Assembly: GCF_001659605.2 (NCBI RefSeq) | Contig: NC_035173.2 | Coordinates: forward strand, 11,463,959-11,527,958 | DNA length: 64,000 nt | Reading direction: 5' to 3' | DNA from: Manihot esculenta | Taxonomy: Eukaryota; Streptophyta; Magnoliopsida; Malpighiales; Euphorbiaceae | Part shown: piece by piece, positions 34,746 through 47,059 of the stretch | How the letters are laid out: each line of letters begins with the position of its first letter | Position numbering within the stretch: the first letter of the stretch is position 1 | Made by a program: the position numbers and the translations under genes | The notes under the pieces: generated by a model | The model's database searches: none | What the model saw: only the letters and a program-made list of their open reading frames with translations | What the model was told of the DNA's origin: nothing

Positions 34746-37515
34746 TAGAATACCTATGCTTGAAACTATTAGTTGTAGAAGGAATAGCAGTGGTAAGAGG
34801 AAGCTAGAAATCCTCTTAAGAATGTTGCAAGCAATCCATCAAGGTGATTTGTCAAACTTTTCTAACAATTGACCTTTTGGAGAAGCCTAAGCAGACCATC
34901 TTCCTGGAACCACTAAAGGGAGAAAATCGAATAACGGTCCTCGAAACCCTCAAAAGTTGTATATCTACTTTTGCTTGAAAATTCGAAGACGTAACAAGGA
35001 TAGATCCCACTATTATTACTCACAAGCTTAATGCAGACCTTCTGCCAAGCTAGTAAAGCAAAAAAGAGGAAATTTACTCTGAAAGGAAAAATATAATTGT
35101 TGAAAAGATTCAAAAGTTGAAATTTGTTAGCCTCATTAAAGAGGTTCAATACCCAAATTAGGTAGAAAATATAGTGTTGGTCAAAAAATAAAATGGAAAA
35201 TATAGGGTGTGTGTTGATTTCACAGATTTAAATAGAGATTTCCTAAAAGATCACTATCCCCTCCCTTCAATTGATAGATTGGTGATGCAACTACCGAATA
35301 TGTCGCTTGTTCCTTAGTTGATGCAATTTCTAGGTACCATTGATTATGATGGATGAACCTGGTGCAAAAAAAAAAAAAAAATAGTTTTTATCACTAGTGA
35401 GGGAGTTTTTTCATTATAAATTTATGCATTTTGAGCTCAAAAACACCAAAGCAACATACTAGTGTCTAGTGAATGGTTTGTTCAAAGAAGTTTATATTGA
35501 TGATATGATCATCAAGAGCAATAGGGTGGAAGAGCATGCCCGCGATATCGTTATAACCTTTAATATCCTTGACTGGGGAAAAATTAAACTTAATCCTGAG
35601 AAGAGCACTTTTGGTGCCAAAGTTGGGAAGTTCTTAGGTTTTATAGTATCAGAAAGAGGAATTGAAGCCAACCAGCCAAAAAAAAAATAGTTAAAGCAAT
35701 TATGGATATGTAGCCTCCAAACATGATAAAAAAAAGGTACAATGATTAAATGGGAGAATACAACACTTGGTAGATTCATGTCACGTTTTACACGTAGTTG
35801 CCTTCCTTTTTACCGAGTGTTGAAAGTAGGAAAGCAGTTTCGATTGGGAGAAGATTACTAAATTACCTTCGAGGAGTTAAAAGCATTCCTCTCAACACCA
35901 CCATTGTTTTATGCACCTAGAGAAGGAGAAATGCTATATCTATACCTTTTGATGACAATTAAAACAGTAAGCTCGGTACTAGTATGAGAAGATCATGGAG
36001 AACAATTTCCCATCTATTAAACCAGCCAGGTAATCAAAGGAGCTGAAATCAATTACCCAGCTCTAGAGAAGTTGGCGTATGTAGTATTGCTGACATCCAA
36101 GAAGCTGAGACTATATTTTGAAGCTCATATAATCGAGGTAAGAAGTAATTATCCTCTCAAAAAGTTACTCCACAGGAATGACATTACTTATCAGTTAACT
36201 GAATGGTCAGTCCAGTTAGGTGCATATGACATCAGATACACAACAAGACAAGCCTTAAAAGCACAAGCCTTAGCAGATTTTATAGTTGAATTTACTCCTA
36301 TCATTCTAGTCGAGATTGAGAAGAAGGAACAATGGAAGGCATGTAGTGCATCAGATTCTAATGGTTCTCTAGTAGGCATTCTTTTATATGTCCCTTATCT
36401 GATCAAGCTACGGTATGCAAGAAAGCTTAAATTAAACACTACAAATATCATGGAATAGTATGAAGCAATGCTGATGGCGTTAAGAATCTTAAAGAAGGTT
36501 AGGCCAACAAATGCTTAAATTTTTTGTGATTCCTAGCTAGTAGTGAATTAGTGTCGAGGCAGTTTAGTCAAGGATCCCAACCTTGCAAAGTATGAAGTTA
36601 GGTGAAATGTTTTCGAGCTGAATTTAAGCTTTAGAGTGGAGTGATCTCCATAATTCAGATACCAAGTTAAGAAAAAATAGAGGTCGATTACCTAGCAAAA
36701 CTTGCAGCAGCTAGGGAACAACATTTAACTCAGTTATTGCCTCTTGAAGAGATTGATTGTCCAATGGTTGAAAAGGAGGAAACCCTCTTGATAGAAGTGG
36801 AGGACACTTGGATGACTCTAATATTATATTATCTCACACTAGGAACCCTCCCGAAAGATAAGCTATTGGGCAAAAGGTTAGTTATTAAAGCTTTTAATTA
36901 TAGTATAATAGATGCAGGATGTCATCGCTCACACTCTTGCTGAAAAATAGCAGTGATTAGCAGTTTGCAGTATTTCTTTCAATGGGGTATTAATATTCTC
37001 GGCCTATTCCTAAAGGTAGAATACAAGAAAAGGTATGTAATCATTGCAATTGACCATTTCACAAGATAGGCAGAAGCTAAGGCAACTCCAAATATTACCT
37101 TTGATAGGAAAATTACCTTTTGCAAGAAAAGTATCTTCAGCAGATTTGAGATACCAACAATCTTGATCACAAAGAATAGGAAGCAATTCACTAGTAGAAA
37201 GTTCGAAGACTTCTGTTTACTATTTAAAAGGGAGAAATAATTTAAGGTTCACTTCTGTCTACTATGCTTAATCAAATTGCACGAAAAAAGTCATAAATGG
37301 AACCATCCTGTAAGGATTGAAGAAACATTTGGACAATGCAAAAGAACAATGACTAGAGGAATTACCAAGTGTGCTTCGGGCATACCTACCCCAAGGACAG
37401 CCATAAGTGAAACACCATTCTCTCTTATTTATGGAATGGAAGTGGTCATTCCAGTAGAATTCTAAGTCCTTAGCACTCAAACTTCTAATCTTGAGCTAGT
37501 AAACTAGGACGACAT
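34746..37515 (+). pseudogene. pol: Element K: decayed Tat/Retand-type gypsy pol
   Basis: Many stops and frameshifts, but the domain order is clear. A protease-RT linker (EKPKQTIFLEPLKG) comes first. RT follows, with QYPN..ENIVLVKK and VCVDFTDLN near 35210 and VYIDDMIIKS near 35487. Next is a gypsy RNase H (SKKLRLYFEAH, QALKAQALADFIVEF near 36250), then a second, archaeal-type RNase H remnant (near 36320-36570), then the integrase core (VIIAIDHFTR near 37040). VYIDDM, the ALADFIVEF signature and the dual RNase H are hallmarks of the Tat lineage rather than chromoviruses. The 5' part is beyond the G LTR, outside the window. Solo LTR L interrupts the integrase at 37516. Confidence 0.85.
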
Positions 37516-40500
37516 TGTAACACCACTTACCCATCTATTAAATAACTGAGTAAAGGATGCCACATGCTATACTATATACAATTTCACATATAGACTTAAG
37601 TTAGCTTCTACATTATCAGTTGTTATTTAATTTATTTAAATATATGTTAACTCAGCAAAACAACTTTAAATGGAGAAGGTGTAAGAGCCTCTCCTGTTTA
37701 TTAGTAATTATACCTATGGAAAGCAGTCATATATTCTCAATATTTACTCAATTCACATTATTATATCTATAAATAAAACATATTAACTTAAAGTAGTAAA
37801 TATATTGATTTACATTTTTACTACTTTTGAAACTCTTTTACAAACTTCTAGTGGATTACTTATATATATGTCAAACATAAACAATTTCTATATAAAACTT
37901 GAGATTAACTGATTATGATAATATTCTCCATGCTGATGCAGAACCAGACATCTTGTTTGTTGCTTCCTTTATCTATTACTTGCGCTTGAAAAAGTCCAAT
38001 GTGTTGCACTTATCTAATGCGCTATGCTTACGCCCAGTGGATGAATAATAATATATATTCATACAAAGTATAAATAAGATTACACATGACAGTTACAATA
38101 AAATCATTTCATAAAAATATATGAAAATTTTGTGTATCTGTGTGTGAAAAGTGAGCAAATTAAGTCATACAATTGTATATATATAAAGTCATTCATGTAA
38201 TGGTAACCATATTGTGTGCATGCTTATAAGGTATTAACAAGTAATATAATTAAATCTTAACCGCTATAAACTCTTAACAGGATCAACTAGCTAAATAAGG
38301 GAAAACTATATCTGTATAGTACAAAGTGTCAAACTGTATGGCCTGGGGGCTGAATGTTGTGCCTGTATGGCTCAAAAGCCGAGAAACTGTATGACACATG
38401 CTATGTTAAAAATATCATATCATGTAGCCCGTTAGGGCGCAGTACTGCTAAACTGTATATGGCATGCCATACCCTTATTCTGTCTATAACTCCTACTGAG
38501 GTTTACTAGGGCCAAGAATGTATATTTACATGTTAAATATTTATTTGTACTAAAATTATCCATTTAGATACTTAACATATTGAAACAAGCAAGCATGTCG
38601 AATTATACATTCATAAGCAAGCATGTTGATAAAACGAGTTCTTAAAAGTATACATGTGTGTGTAATATATCATATTCAGTCATGAACATATTGTTCAGTT
38701 ATGAACATATTGCTATTTCATTAAGAACATGTGTATAAAGTTTTAGTTTATTAAGCTAGTACGTGCATAAACCAGGCACGCCAAGCTAGCATGTGGGTAA
38801 TTTGGCCATAAAGCTAACATGCCATTCCCTTTTAAGTCAATATTCAAATTTAGGTTTGTTTCTATCTGAGATTGAGTCACATTTCCAAGTGTCTTATGGA
38901 CCAAATTAGACTAATATTTTTCATAAATTTTATGTATTTATGTCTTAACTTTCTACCAAGATATATTACATCTAATTTTGACCTTCTTAACTTAAGTTAT
39001 GAATTTTTCTCTACAATATGCCCAATCAGGTACTAAACAGTATACTGTTGGTACTTGTTTTTAGTCATAAAAAACATATCATATGCATACATTTGCATAT
39101 AGATTCAAGCTTAAGTTTCTTCTACAAAGTTTTAGTTATACTTCTCATGGTTCATTTGGCATTGTTTGTAACTCATTTTAATGAGTAAATAATTAGTTGT
39201 GGTATAAGTAATGCAGACTGTTCCAGATGCACTATCTCTGTGTCCAGTTTAGGTTCACTAGCAATTTACATACACTTAGCTACAGATTCACAATTTGGTC
39301 ACTTCACGAAGCTACAGATTAAGAATTTGTTCACTTTAAGAAAGTTTTAGCTCTTTGTCTCAGCTTTCTTTTGGTATATGTTAGGCTTAATTTCAACAAT
39401 TATACAATAAGTTATGAAGCTGCCAACACAGGCTGCCTATTGAAACCTATTCTGCTAGTTTTACATTTGTAGCTCCCATGCTATATTTCTTTGCTTTAAG
39501 CCTTCCAAACAGCATCTCAATTTTTATATTACACATCCATACAATCAAAGAAATATTTCCAGCAATCAAATCCAATCCCTAATTTTACATATTTATGAGA
39601 AAATCAAAGGAAAATAAAAAATCATGCAAGCACCAAACCTTTTGCACAATTCATTTTGCATTGAAATTTCTTTGGCATTCCAGCTTTGGATACTTAGAAC
39701 TCTAACTTTTCCTTCTTCAAATATTTTAATTTTTGGCTGAATTTATTACTCTTATTCTAATAATATGCTTTAGTTGAAGAGGGGAATAGATTTGGTGGTG
39801 AAAATGGCTTGGAATTGATAGAAGAAAGAAAAATAAGATTTTTGGTTTTCAATAGCATAATGTTCGGCCATAAGGAGGGTGGAAGAAGACATCTCATTTT
39901 TTTCATTTACTTTGTCATTTCTTTCATGCTTAGTTAGGTGACACATGGAGGGTTTAGGTGAAGAGGTGGAAAAATGGAGGACCAAACATGAAATTTACTT
40001 TTAAACTTTTTATATTTACACTTTAACCTACTAAACTTTTCACCATGTTTCAGTTTAGTTTTCAAACTTTCGCTATTGATAAATTGACTTACAAAGGTTA
40101 CACTTTTAGCCTTTGGAAGTCCATTTCATTTAGGTAAGCACATCAGATTTAACAAGCACCTCAAGTTAACATGTTAGAAACCCTTAAGCACCTTCCGAAA
40201 GTGACTTGATTCCGACTTGCTTATTACATTATCTATTTTATTTAAGATATGTCCGTTTTTTTATTTAGACTTTCTATGATTCAGTTATTACAGCTTAAAG
40301 ATATTAAAATATTATTACTGGTCATTCTTATTTTAACTTTATCTTTGCATGTACAACTCTATATGAAATGCAAGTTGGACTTCTAAACACAACTTTTAGT
40401 GCTCTACCTATAGGCAAGTTGTGTGTCAAGTGACTATGGATAAGCTAGCACCTCCTCTAATTAGCTCAGGGTTAAGCTAGCACCTCTCCTGAAACTAATT

Positions 40501-40574
40501 ACCCTAACTCTAGAATGATACAATTTAAGTCCAATAGTTCCTTTGTTTCTATACTGAGGTTTTCGAATGTGACA
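37516..40574 (+). mobile_element. Solo LTR L (3059 bp) in K integrase
   Basis: Perfect 5-bp duplications GACAT lie at 37511-37515 and 40575-40579. The ends are TGTAACACCAC and TGTGACA. Removing L and one GACAT rejoins the K frame (VN-stop-DDM then ICFCLNHLEEKRDKA). The body is AT-rich and has no convincing coding sequence; the region 38330-38520 holds 'gtatggc' repeats and a 'gcctgggggctgaat' stretch like the hairpin regions of other gypsy LTRs. Orientation + is chosen because TGTAACACC resembles the H LTR start. No second LTR or internal region is seen. Confidence 0.8.
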
Positions 40575-40900
40575 GACATGATCTGTTTTTGCCTAAACCA
40601 TCTAGAAGAGAAAAGGGACAAAGCCTTTTTTAATATGGAAACCTATCATCAAAAATGCAAAAATCAAAGGAATAACTTTCCTAGTAGGGGATATGGTACT
40701 CTAAAGATCAGATTTAAAGAAAGGCAATGCAGGCCCTAGGAAGCTAATGTGCAAGTGGGAAGGATCTTTCCAAGTCATCAAGATAATCAGACCTGAGGCA
40801 TACAAGCATGCTGACTTAAATGAGAAGGCTTTTAGCCAGATCTTGGAACATTGCCAACCTTAGAAGTTTTACTAGTAAAATTTTTAATTTAACACTTCTC
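40575..40900 (+). pseudogene. pol: Element K integrase C-terminus
   Basis: Reads LNHLEEKRDKAFFNMETYHQ, then YHQKCKNQRNNFPSRGYG, a frameshift, and LRFKERQCRP. A second frame then carries NIANLRSFTSK near 40845. This is the C-terminal integrase tail typical of Tat elements (about 95 codons, broken). Pol ends near 40870. Confidence 0.75.
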
Positions 40901-40979
40901 ATTATTGATAATTCAGTCCAAACTTGTATGACAATGGCAAAAAATATATTTTATAATAAAAGAATAAGTTTTAGACAAA

Positions 40980-41260
40980 TTATTATCTTCACAATGCTTT
41001 CATACCTAGGCGCCTTTACGCCCATTCAGGTGACTTCTTGCCTACCTAGGCACCTTTGTGCCTGCTCAAATGACTTCTCGATCACCTAGACGCCTTTGAC
41101 CCCACTTAGATGACTTTTCACCCATTTAAGCGTCTTTGCACCTACTTAAGCGGTTTCTCGCCTAATTAAGCACTTTTGTGCCCACTCAAGTGACTTCTCT
41201 TAGCCACCTTTGTGCCCACTCATATGCCCTTATGCCTATTGCTGCATTAGGGCACACTCC
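40980..41260 (+). repeat. Degenerate tandem repeat downstream of K pol
   Basis: About seven diverged units of roughly 38-40 bp, each with variants of 'cctaggcgcctttgcgccc', 'actcaggtgacttctcg' and 'cct'. Tandem repeats between pol and the 3' LTR are known from Retand/Ogre-like Tat elements, so this probably belongs to K. Confidence 0.7.
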
Positions 41261-41689
41261 CAAACAAGATCTCACCAAATCAATGAGCCTTCACATACAT
41301 CAAGGCATCTTAGCAAACACCCAGATAACACTTATTTATCTTGAAAGCTCACTATGATAGCATTCATCCTTAAAATTCACAGAGATAATGTTCATTTTTA
41401 AAATTCATCTGAGTAGCATTCACTCTTAAGGTAGCATTCATTCCTGTTAACCATCTAGTCTAATTTCACTCAAAACCTCCTTATCAATTCAAACTCATAA
41501 CTCATTTAGAATATTAGCTTATTAAAACACCAAGAAAGGGCAGAAACATAAACTGAGGATAACATATATTAAAAGTTCAAAACATCACGTATAAAAATCC
41601 CTTCTAAAAACAACACAGCAAACAAAAAAGCTAAGAAAGGGAAACAAGGCCTGCATGACCAAAATACACAAAACATGAAATATTAGAAA
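41261..41689. other. K spacer without recognised features
   Basis: AT-rich sequence between the tandem repeat and the end of the antisense ORF, with repeated 'cattcatcctta/cattcactctta' phrases at 41355-41440. I see no ORF or RNA gene. It is probably the untranslated 3' region of K. Confidence 0.4.
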
Positions 41690-42938
41690 CTAGGAGGCAT
41701 TGTCATCGTCATCGTCATCATCATCACCCTTATGAGACTCCTCATTAGTAGGATCGAAGGGGCCCGAGATCATGTCCAAGATTCAACTATAGTCCTCTTT
41801 TGGGTCACGCCGATGGAACTCAGTCATGGTAGAACCTTGTAGGTCCATACACATATTAGTTATATGATCATTAATGGCCTCTAACATCCTTTTAGCCTTT
41901 TCGAACTTAGCTCTTATAGACATCTGCTTAGTTTGCTTAGAATCCCTCTCAAGGGCCAACCAACCAACCTAAGATCGAAGCTACTCCATCTCAGCCTCAA
42001 TATTTTTGTTAATGTTGTGCAAGTTCCCAAGTTCAATGGTAATGAGCATATTTTTCTCCTACAACTCAACATAGGCCCCTGCAGCTTTCGGAACCTTTCA
42101 TTCACGCATCTAAAAAGTGATCAAAGCCTCTAAACCCAAAGCCATTCCATGATGGAAATCATCACCTTCATTGGTAAAATTCTCCCATGCACTTAGCAAG
42201 GTAATCTTCTTTGTGATACGCTTAGCCAAATAGTAATTCTCGACTACCATGTGATGACCCCTCAGTAGGCCATCAAAAGTAGGAGAGGAAGGCGCTGGAG
42301 GAAGCCGAATCTTAGTAGAAAAGGAAGGAAGCGCGGTAGAAACATGCTCTTGTGAGGTTTGGGAAGCAGTAATGGAAGGATTTGAAGTTCCTCCAACGGA
42401 CTTTGCCTTCTTTTAGTAGTCAACCTAGCTAACCCCTTTGCTAACCTTTTCAGCCACTTTCCTTGCCCTTGATGCATTTTCCCCAACCATCTCTATAAAA
42501 AAAGAAAGAGATTACTAAGTTAGTCAAGAAGTAAAGAAGCAAAAACTTAGAGCTATACCATTGTCAAACTCTTCCGATATAAACTAATAACGTTTATAAA
42601 AAAGGCCCTTTTCTTAGCACGAACAAAGGGTTGATAAGGTTGCTTCCCTCTCAATGAAATAATAGCCGTAGGCTTTGTATAAGCTAAGAGTTTGACCTTG
42701 GCCATTTAAAGCATCCCTTTGAACCATTAAGGTTGGAAGAACCAAATCTCATGAAAGCCATCCCATCTGCCACTAGGAGGATACCTTAGCATGAAAAATC
42801 TTGACTTCCAATTTTTTATCGACCGAAGGAAGCCATCGAACTAGCTATTTCCCTTCTTTGGAAAAATGTAGTAGAAGGCCTTGGCTCATTTATGGGATAA
42901 TGCACATCGAAGTAAAGACTCAAGCGTAGGGCTCTATA
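41690..42938 (-). pseudogene. Element K antisense extra ORF, main and C-terminal part
   Basis: On the minus strand one frame runs from about 42480 to a TAG at 41690-41692, broken only by scattered stops. Recognisable stretches are SKQTKQMSIRAKFEKAKRML (coiled-coil-like, Lys/Glu-rich), AINDHITNMCMDLQGSTMTE and a C-terminal run of eight Asp ending NAS. Upstream (42720-42900) is FHEIWFF and LVRWLPSVDKK, similar in pattern to the antisense extra ORFs of Retand/Tat elements and the related plant-transposon-like proteins. A short intron with GT..AG ends (42558 down to 42493) may separate the two parts. The ORF is cut at 42938 by MITE J and continues at 61875-62125. The function of this protein family is not established. 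Confidence 0.65.
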
Positions 42939-43187
42939 TTGTGAATAGGGAAAATTACTTCTTAGTCCCTGAGGTTTAACGTAATTAACACTTCTGTTCC
43001 TCTATTTTGGCGACCCAACACTTAAGTCCCTCACTTTCTCTTTCGTCCAAATTCGTAGTCCTTCCGTCCATTTAAACCATTTAGTCAAAGAGTCAAATGT
43101 AAGAGGTGATAATTTTTTCCAAAAATACCCTTCTCTCAATGTGAAATTTCTAATTTTTTTTCTCTTTCATATTTTCTCCAGTTGCAG

Positions 43188-43352
43188 AAGAAGAAGAAGA
43201 AGAAGAAGAAGTTGCAGAAAGGGTAGGAAGAAGAAGAAGAAGAAGAAGAAGAAGTTGCAGAAAGGATAGGAAGAAGAAGAAGAAATAAGAAGAAGAAGAA
43301 GAAGAAGTTGCAGAAAGGGTAGGAAGAAGAAGAAGAAGAAGAAGAAGAAGAA
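43188..43352 (+). repeat. (GAA)n compound microsatellite, left half
   Basis: Runs of GAA alternate with GTTGCAGAAAGGRTAGGAA units inside J. H inserted in the GAA run (TSD AAGAA). Poly-Ser/Phe reading frames here are by-products. Confidence 0.9.
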
Positions 43353-45364
43353 TGTAACACCCGGCTAGACTCCGGTATCGGAATTCCTACCGTCCGGTGG
43401 AATTTCGGACGTCGGGAACTTCTAGAAGGGTAAAGGCATGTTTTATGAAATGTTTTCATGAATTTTAATGTTTTAAAGCATGAAAATTAAATGAGTTTTT
43501 ACATGAAAAGTCTTTGGAGGAAAACCCAGGTTCGGCCGCCGAAAGTCAAGTTCGGCCGCCGAACATGCATGTGATTAGGAGGCACGTTAGGCCCCCGAAA
43601 GCATGAGTGAGGGAAGTGCAGGTTCGGCCGCCGAACCTCATGTTCGGCCGCCGAACATTTGCATGGATGCGGAGGCACTTTCGGCCCCCGAACGTGGCCT
43701 GGCCAGCCACCTATAAAAGGGTCCCTTAGGTCCGCACGGGCGAGCTTTTCTCCCCCGTTGTCGGCCAAGGTGAGTCTCCACCACCCCTCCCTCGATCTTG
43801 AGTGTTTCCCTTAGATCTTCCATGATTTTCACGGGTTTTAACTTCTGTTTTGAAGATCTGTGAGTAAAGAGAAAGTTTTGGGTACTTGGAGGTTCAAAGA
43901 GCTCAATCTCTCCATCTCCAAGCTAGGATCGCCTTTCCTCTCGTTTCTTCAAGAGGTAAGCTCGGATCCACCCTTGTTATGCGTTTTAAACAAGTTTTAT
44001 GAAGTTTTAAGGGGTAGAATGCATGTTAGGGTATATGTTGAGCTTATGGGTTTTTGATGCTTCATTAAACAATGTGGCTTGATTGTGTGTGTTTGGAGTG
44101 TTGTAGATGGGGTATATGTTTGTTTGAGGCCCCTAGGAACTTGTATGCATGTTTTAACTGAGGTATATGCATGATTGGTGAGTTTGGAGGCGAAAATGCA
44201 TTTGGGAGCCAAGTTTCTGCCCTTCGGCAGAAACCAGGTTCGGCAGCCGAAGGCACTTTCGGCCGCCGAACATGGCTGGTGAGGCAGGCCTTTCGGCTGC
44301 CGAAGTTGCCCCCGAAGGGAGACTTTCGTCTCTGTCTGGGACTTTCGGCCGCCGAAGGTGCCGCCGAACATGCATGAGTTTCGTCTCTGTCTGGGAGTTT
44401 CGGCCGCCGAAGGTGCCGCCGAACCTGCCTGACTTTCGGCTCTGGAGGGACTTTCGGCCGCCGAACCTGCCGCCGAAAGTGCCCTGTCCAGCCATTTCAT
44501 GCATGATTTCCTATGAGCTTTTCATGATGTTTTAGGGGGTTTTTGGGGAGTATATTAGAGTCTTGTTTATGTATGTTTGGTCCCTCATTGGAGTCCACCT
44601 GTGTAGGTTCGGACCCGAGGAACCGAGGACCCCAGCAGTGATAGCTGCTTCAGAGTATTGTTAGAGCTAGCCAGAGGTGAGTGGAATAAACCTTAAGTTT
44701 TAAATAAATGAAATATGAATTTTGAGCATGATCCATGCATCATGAATGCCATGAGATATAATAGGTTGCTTGCATTAGTATTCACGAATATGTTGCATTG
44801 CATTTATGATGATTATGTTGATGTGGATTGGTTATTGGATGATCCTTTAGTCCTCATATGATATGATTGATGTTATGGCATGTTATGGTATGGAAGTCCA
44901 GGTTGTACCCATTCTACGTCCCTGGCACGATGTAAGAGAAAGTCCAGGTTGTACCCATTCTACGTCCCTGGCACAGTTGGTCCATATGATATGTTATGAT
45001 AAGGGAAAGACCGGTTGACCCATTCTACGTCCCGGCACAGTTGGACCTATGTAGAGGACTATAGGTGACAATACCATCCGAGATGTGATTTGTTGTGATG
45101 TGCTGCATTCCATGAAAGCATGAAATTTTAATATATTGTTTTATACTATTCTGCTCACTGGGCTTTGTAGCTCACCCCTCTCCCCTAACCCCAGATGTGC
45201 AGGTACAGGGTAGATCAGAAGGTTAGCCAGAGTTTTGAAGTATGTCTTATGTATGTAATAGTTAGTTTGTGGACATGACAATTGATGAAATGTAAAAATA
45301 TTCAGAATGTTATGTAATGAGGTTATCGAGGATAGAGTTGTGCTTGACCATAATGTATTGTTAA
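43353..45364 (+). repeat. H 5' LTR, part before copia I
   Basis: Starts TGTAACACCCGG. Palindrome clusters are at 43529-43695 and 44235-44475. Donor-like sites are GTGAGT at 43770, GTAAG at 43956 and GTGAGT at 44677. The hairpin minisatellite (44893-45048) has two CCAGG..CCTGG units and one CCGG..CCGG unit. I interrupts the LTR after GTTAA (45360-45364). Confidence 0.95.
43712..43720 (+). promoter_or_regulatory. TATA box in H 5' LTR
   Basis: TATAAAAGG, followed by the conserved 'gggcgagcttttctcccccg' type leader start. Likely core promoter for H. A full-length transcript from it would now also have to cross copia I. Confidence 0.65.
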
Positions 45365-46851
45365 TGTTAGTGTATATGCCCTAGGCCATTATCTTGTACC
45401 TTTTTGTATGTCATTTTTGTTATAAATAAAAGAGGTTTTTATCATTATTATTTGTTTGCATGTTACATAATAATGATTATCATCCCTGGTTACTTATTAT
45501 TATGTTGATAATAATAAAATATAACTAGTATGATTATTGATTGATAATCATGAGATGATTATGTATATGTTGATATAAATCAATAATCATAAATACTTGT
45601 TAGAGAACAAAGTATTGGATGGACCCGCATTGAGATCACTACATGGGTCATTGTCATAAGTGAATCTCAAAGTAGTTATGTCTTAATCCTTTGACTTGAG
45701 ATTGTCATAGTTTCCAACATAAGGACTGTTATGTTTTGACATAATCAAACGTTGTCTTTAATCGGACAATCATAAAGGTTATGATTGAGCATAATAGAAA
45801 TTATGTAGAGGAAAATGAACAATCAAGATAGGATTTGTCCCTCTCTATGAGAGAGATATCTTCTGGGCCCCTCGATAAGTGAGACTGAGAAATGCATGGC
45901 CGTGCTCAAATGAATTGATAGTGTGATCAATATCATTTGAATTTATCAGTCTACTTAGAGATCGAGAAATCATAAGTTTGAACATTATAAGTTTGACATT
46001 GACCATGACTTATGTTCAAACTAGATATCGTGAGACAAAGGGATTAATACATGTTCTATTTAATAGGCTTTATCGGACTATTGATCCTCATATTAGTTGG
46101 GTAGTCATAATGTCTTGCTAGAGGCCACTTATGACTTATAGGCCTTGTTGGACTGGGCCTATTGCCAATTAATATGAGCCTATTGGGTCACACACAAGAA
46201 CGTTGTTGATGTGCTATATTAATGGGCTAAAAGCCCATTAGTATAATTAATAATAATAAAGTGTTATTATTATTAATATTATTATTAATATTAATTATTA
46301 ATATAATTAATAATAATAAGTGTTATTATTATTAATAATAATAATTTATTATTATGAGATAATAATATTTAAAAGATCTGCAGTCTATCTGTAAGTGTTA
46401 CAGATAAAGGACTCTATCACATAAAGATATTTGAGTATCTGTGAGATTGTGATAGTGGGCTCTAAGCACAACTCTTTTAGGAAAAGAGTTGTGGGAAAAT
46501 AAAAAGACTGAGGCCTATAAATACTCCTTCTACAGATTGAGTAGGTTAGTTGTAAAGTTTTGAGAAAACTCAATCTAAAAGATTGTAGATCATAGAGCAC
46601 ATAATCTATCCATCTTGAAAAGAGCTAGCACTCTAGAAGGATAGAAGACGTTCGTGTGGATACCATAGAGGGTGTTCGTTTGAAAAGGCAGCACCATCAG
46701 TCCGCCAGTGTATCTTCACTACGAGATTAACAGGTTAGTCTCACATCTTTCTTATGATTTAAACGGAGCACTCGGATTCTGGAAAGGAAATCCAAAATTT
46801 TATTTTTCCGCTGCGCAATTAGATTGCAATTAATCTCCGGATTTCCCAACA
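45365..46851 (+). repeat. Copia I 5' LTR
   Basis: TGTTAGTGTATATGCC to TTTCCCAACA. It contains a TTATTA/TAATAA-rich stretch (46240-46370) and a TATA-like 'cctataaatact' near 46513, the probable promoter. Confidence 0.95.
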
Positions 46852-46852
46852 G

Positions 46853-46865
46853 TGGTATCAGAGCC
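46853..46865 (+). other. Primer-binding site of copia I
   Basis: TGGTATCAGAGCC starts one base after the LTR end. Initiator tRNA-Met site. Confidence 0.92.
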
Positions 46866-47059
46866 TACCTGTGCTTTTCGTTTAAATTAATTATGCTATG
46901 ATTGATATTATATATGTGATATATGTTTATAATAATGGCATGATAGTTACATATAAATGATTAGATCATTTAAATAATTTTAATTTTGTTAGAAAATTAA
47001 ATTAATTAAATAAAAATATTTGCAACTGGATTCACGATGAACAGTCATCGTGAACCCAG

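Noticed and set aside
39770..39985. Minus-strand ORF in solo LTR L (71 codons)
   Set aside because: No domain, AT-rich composition, and it lies inside an LTR with clear target duplications; more likely chance.
43136..43459. Poly-Ser/Phe/Leu ORFs over the GAA repeat (also 61416-61718)
   Set aside because: Low-complexity translation of (GAA)n and its complement inside MITE J.
44893..45048. Regular hairpin units resembling a CRISPR array
   Set aside because: Only 2-3 units, diverged repeats, no spacers of constant length and no cas genes; they lie in plant LTRs at a fixed position.
46385..46600. 71-codon minus ORF present twice (also 52932-53147)
   Set aside because: It is repeated only because it lies in both LTRs of copia I; no known domain and it is antisense to the LTR promoter region.
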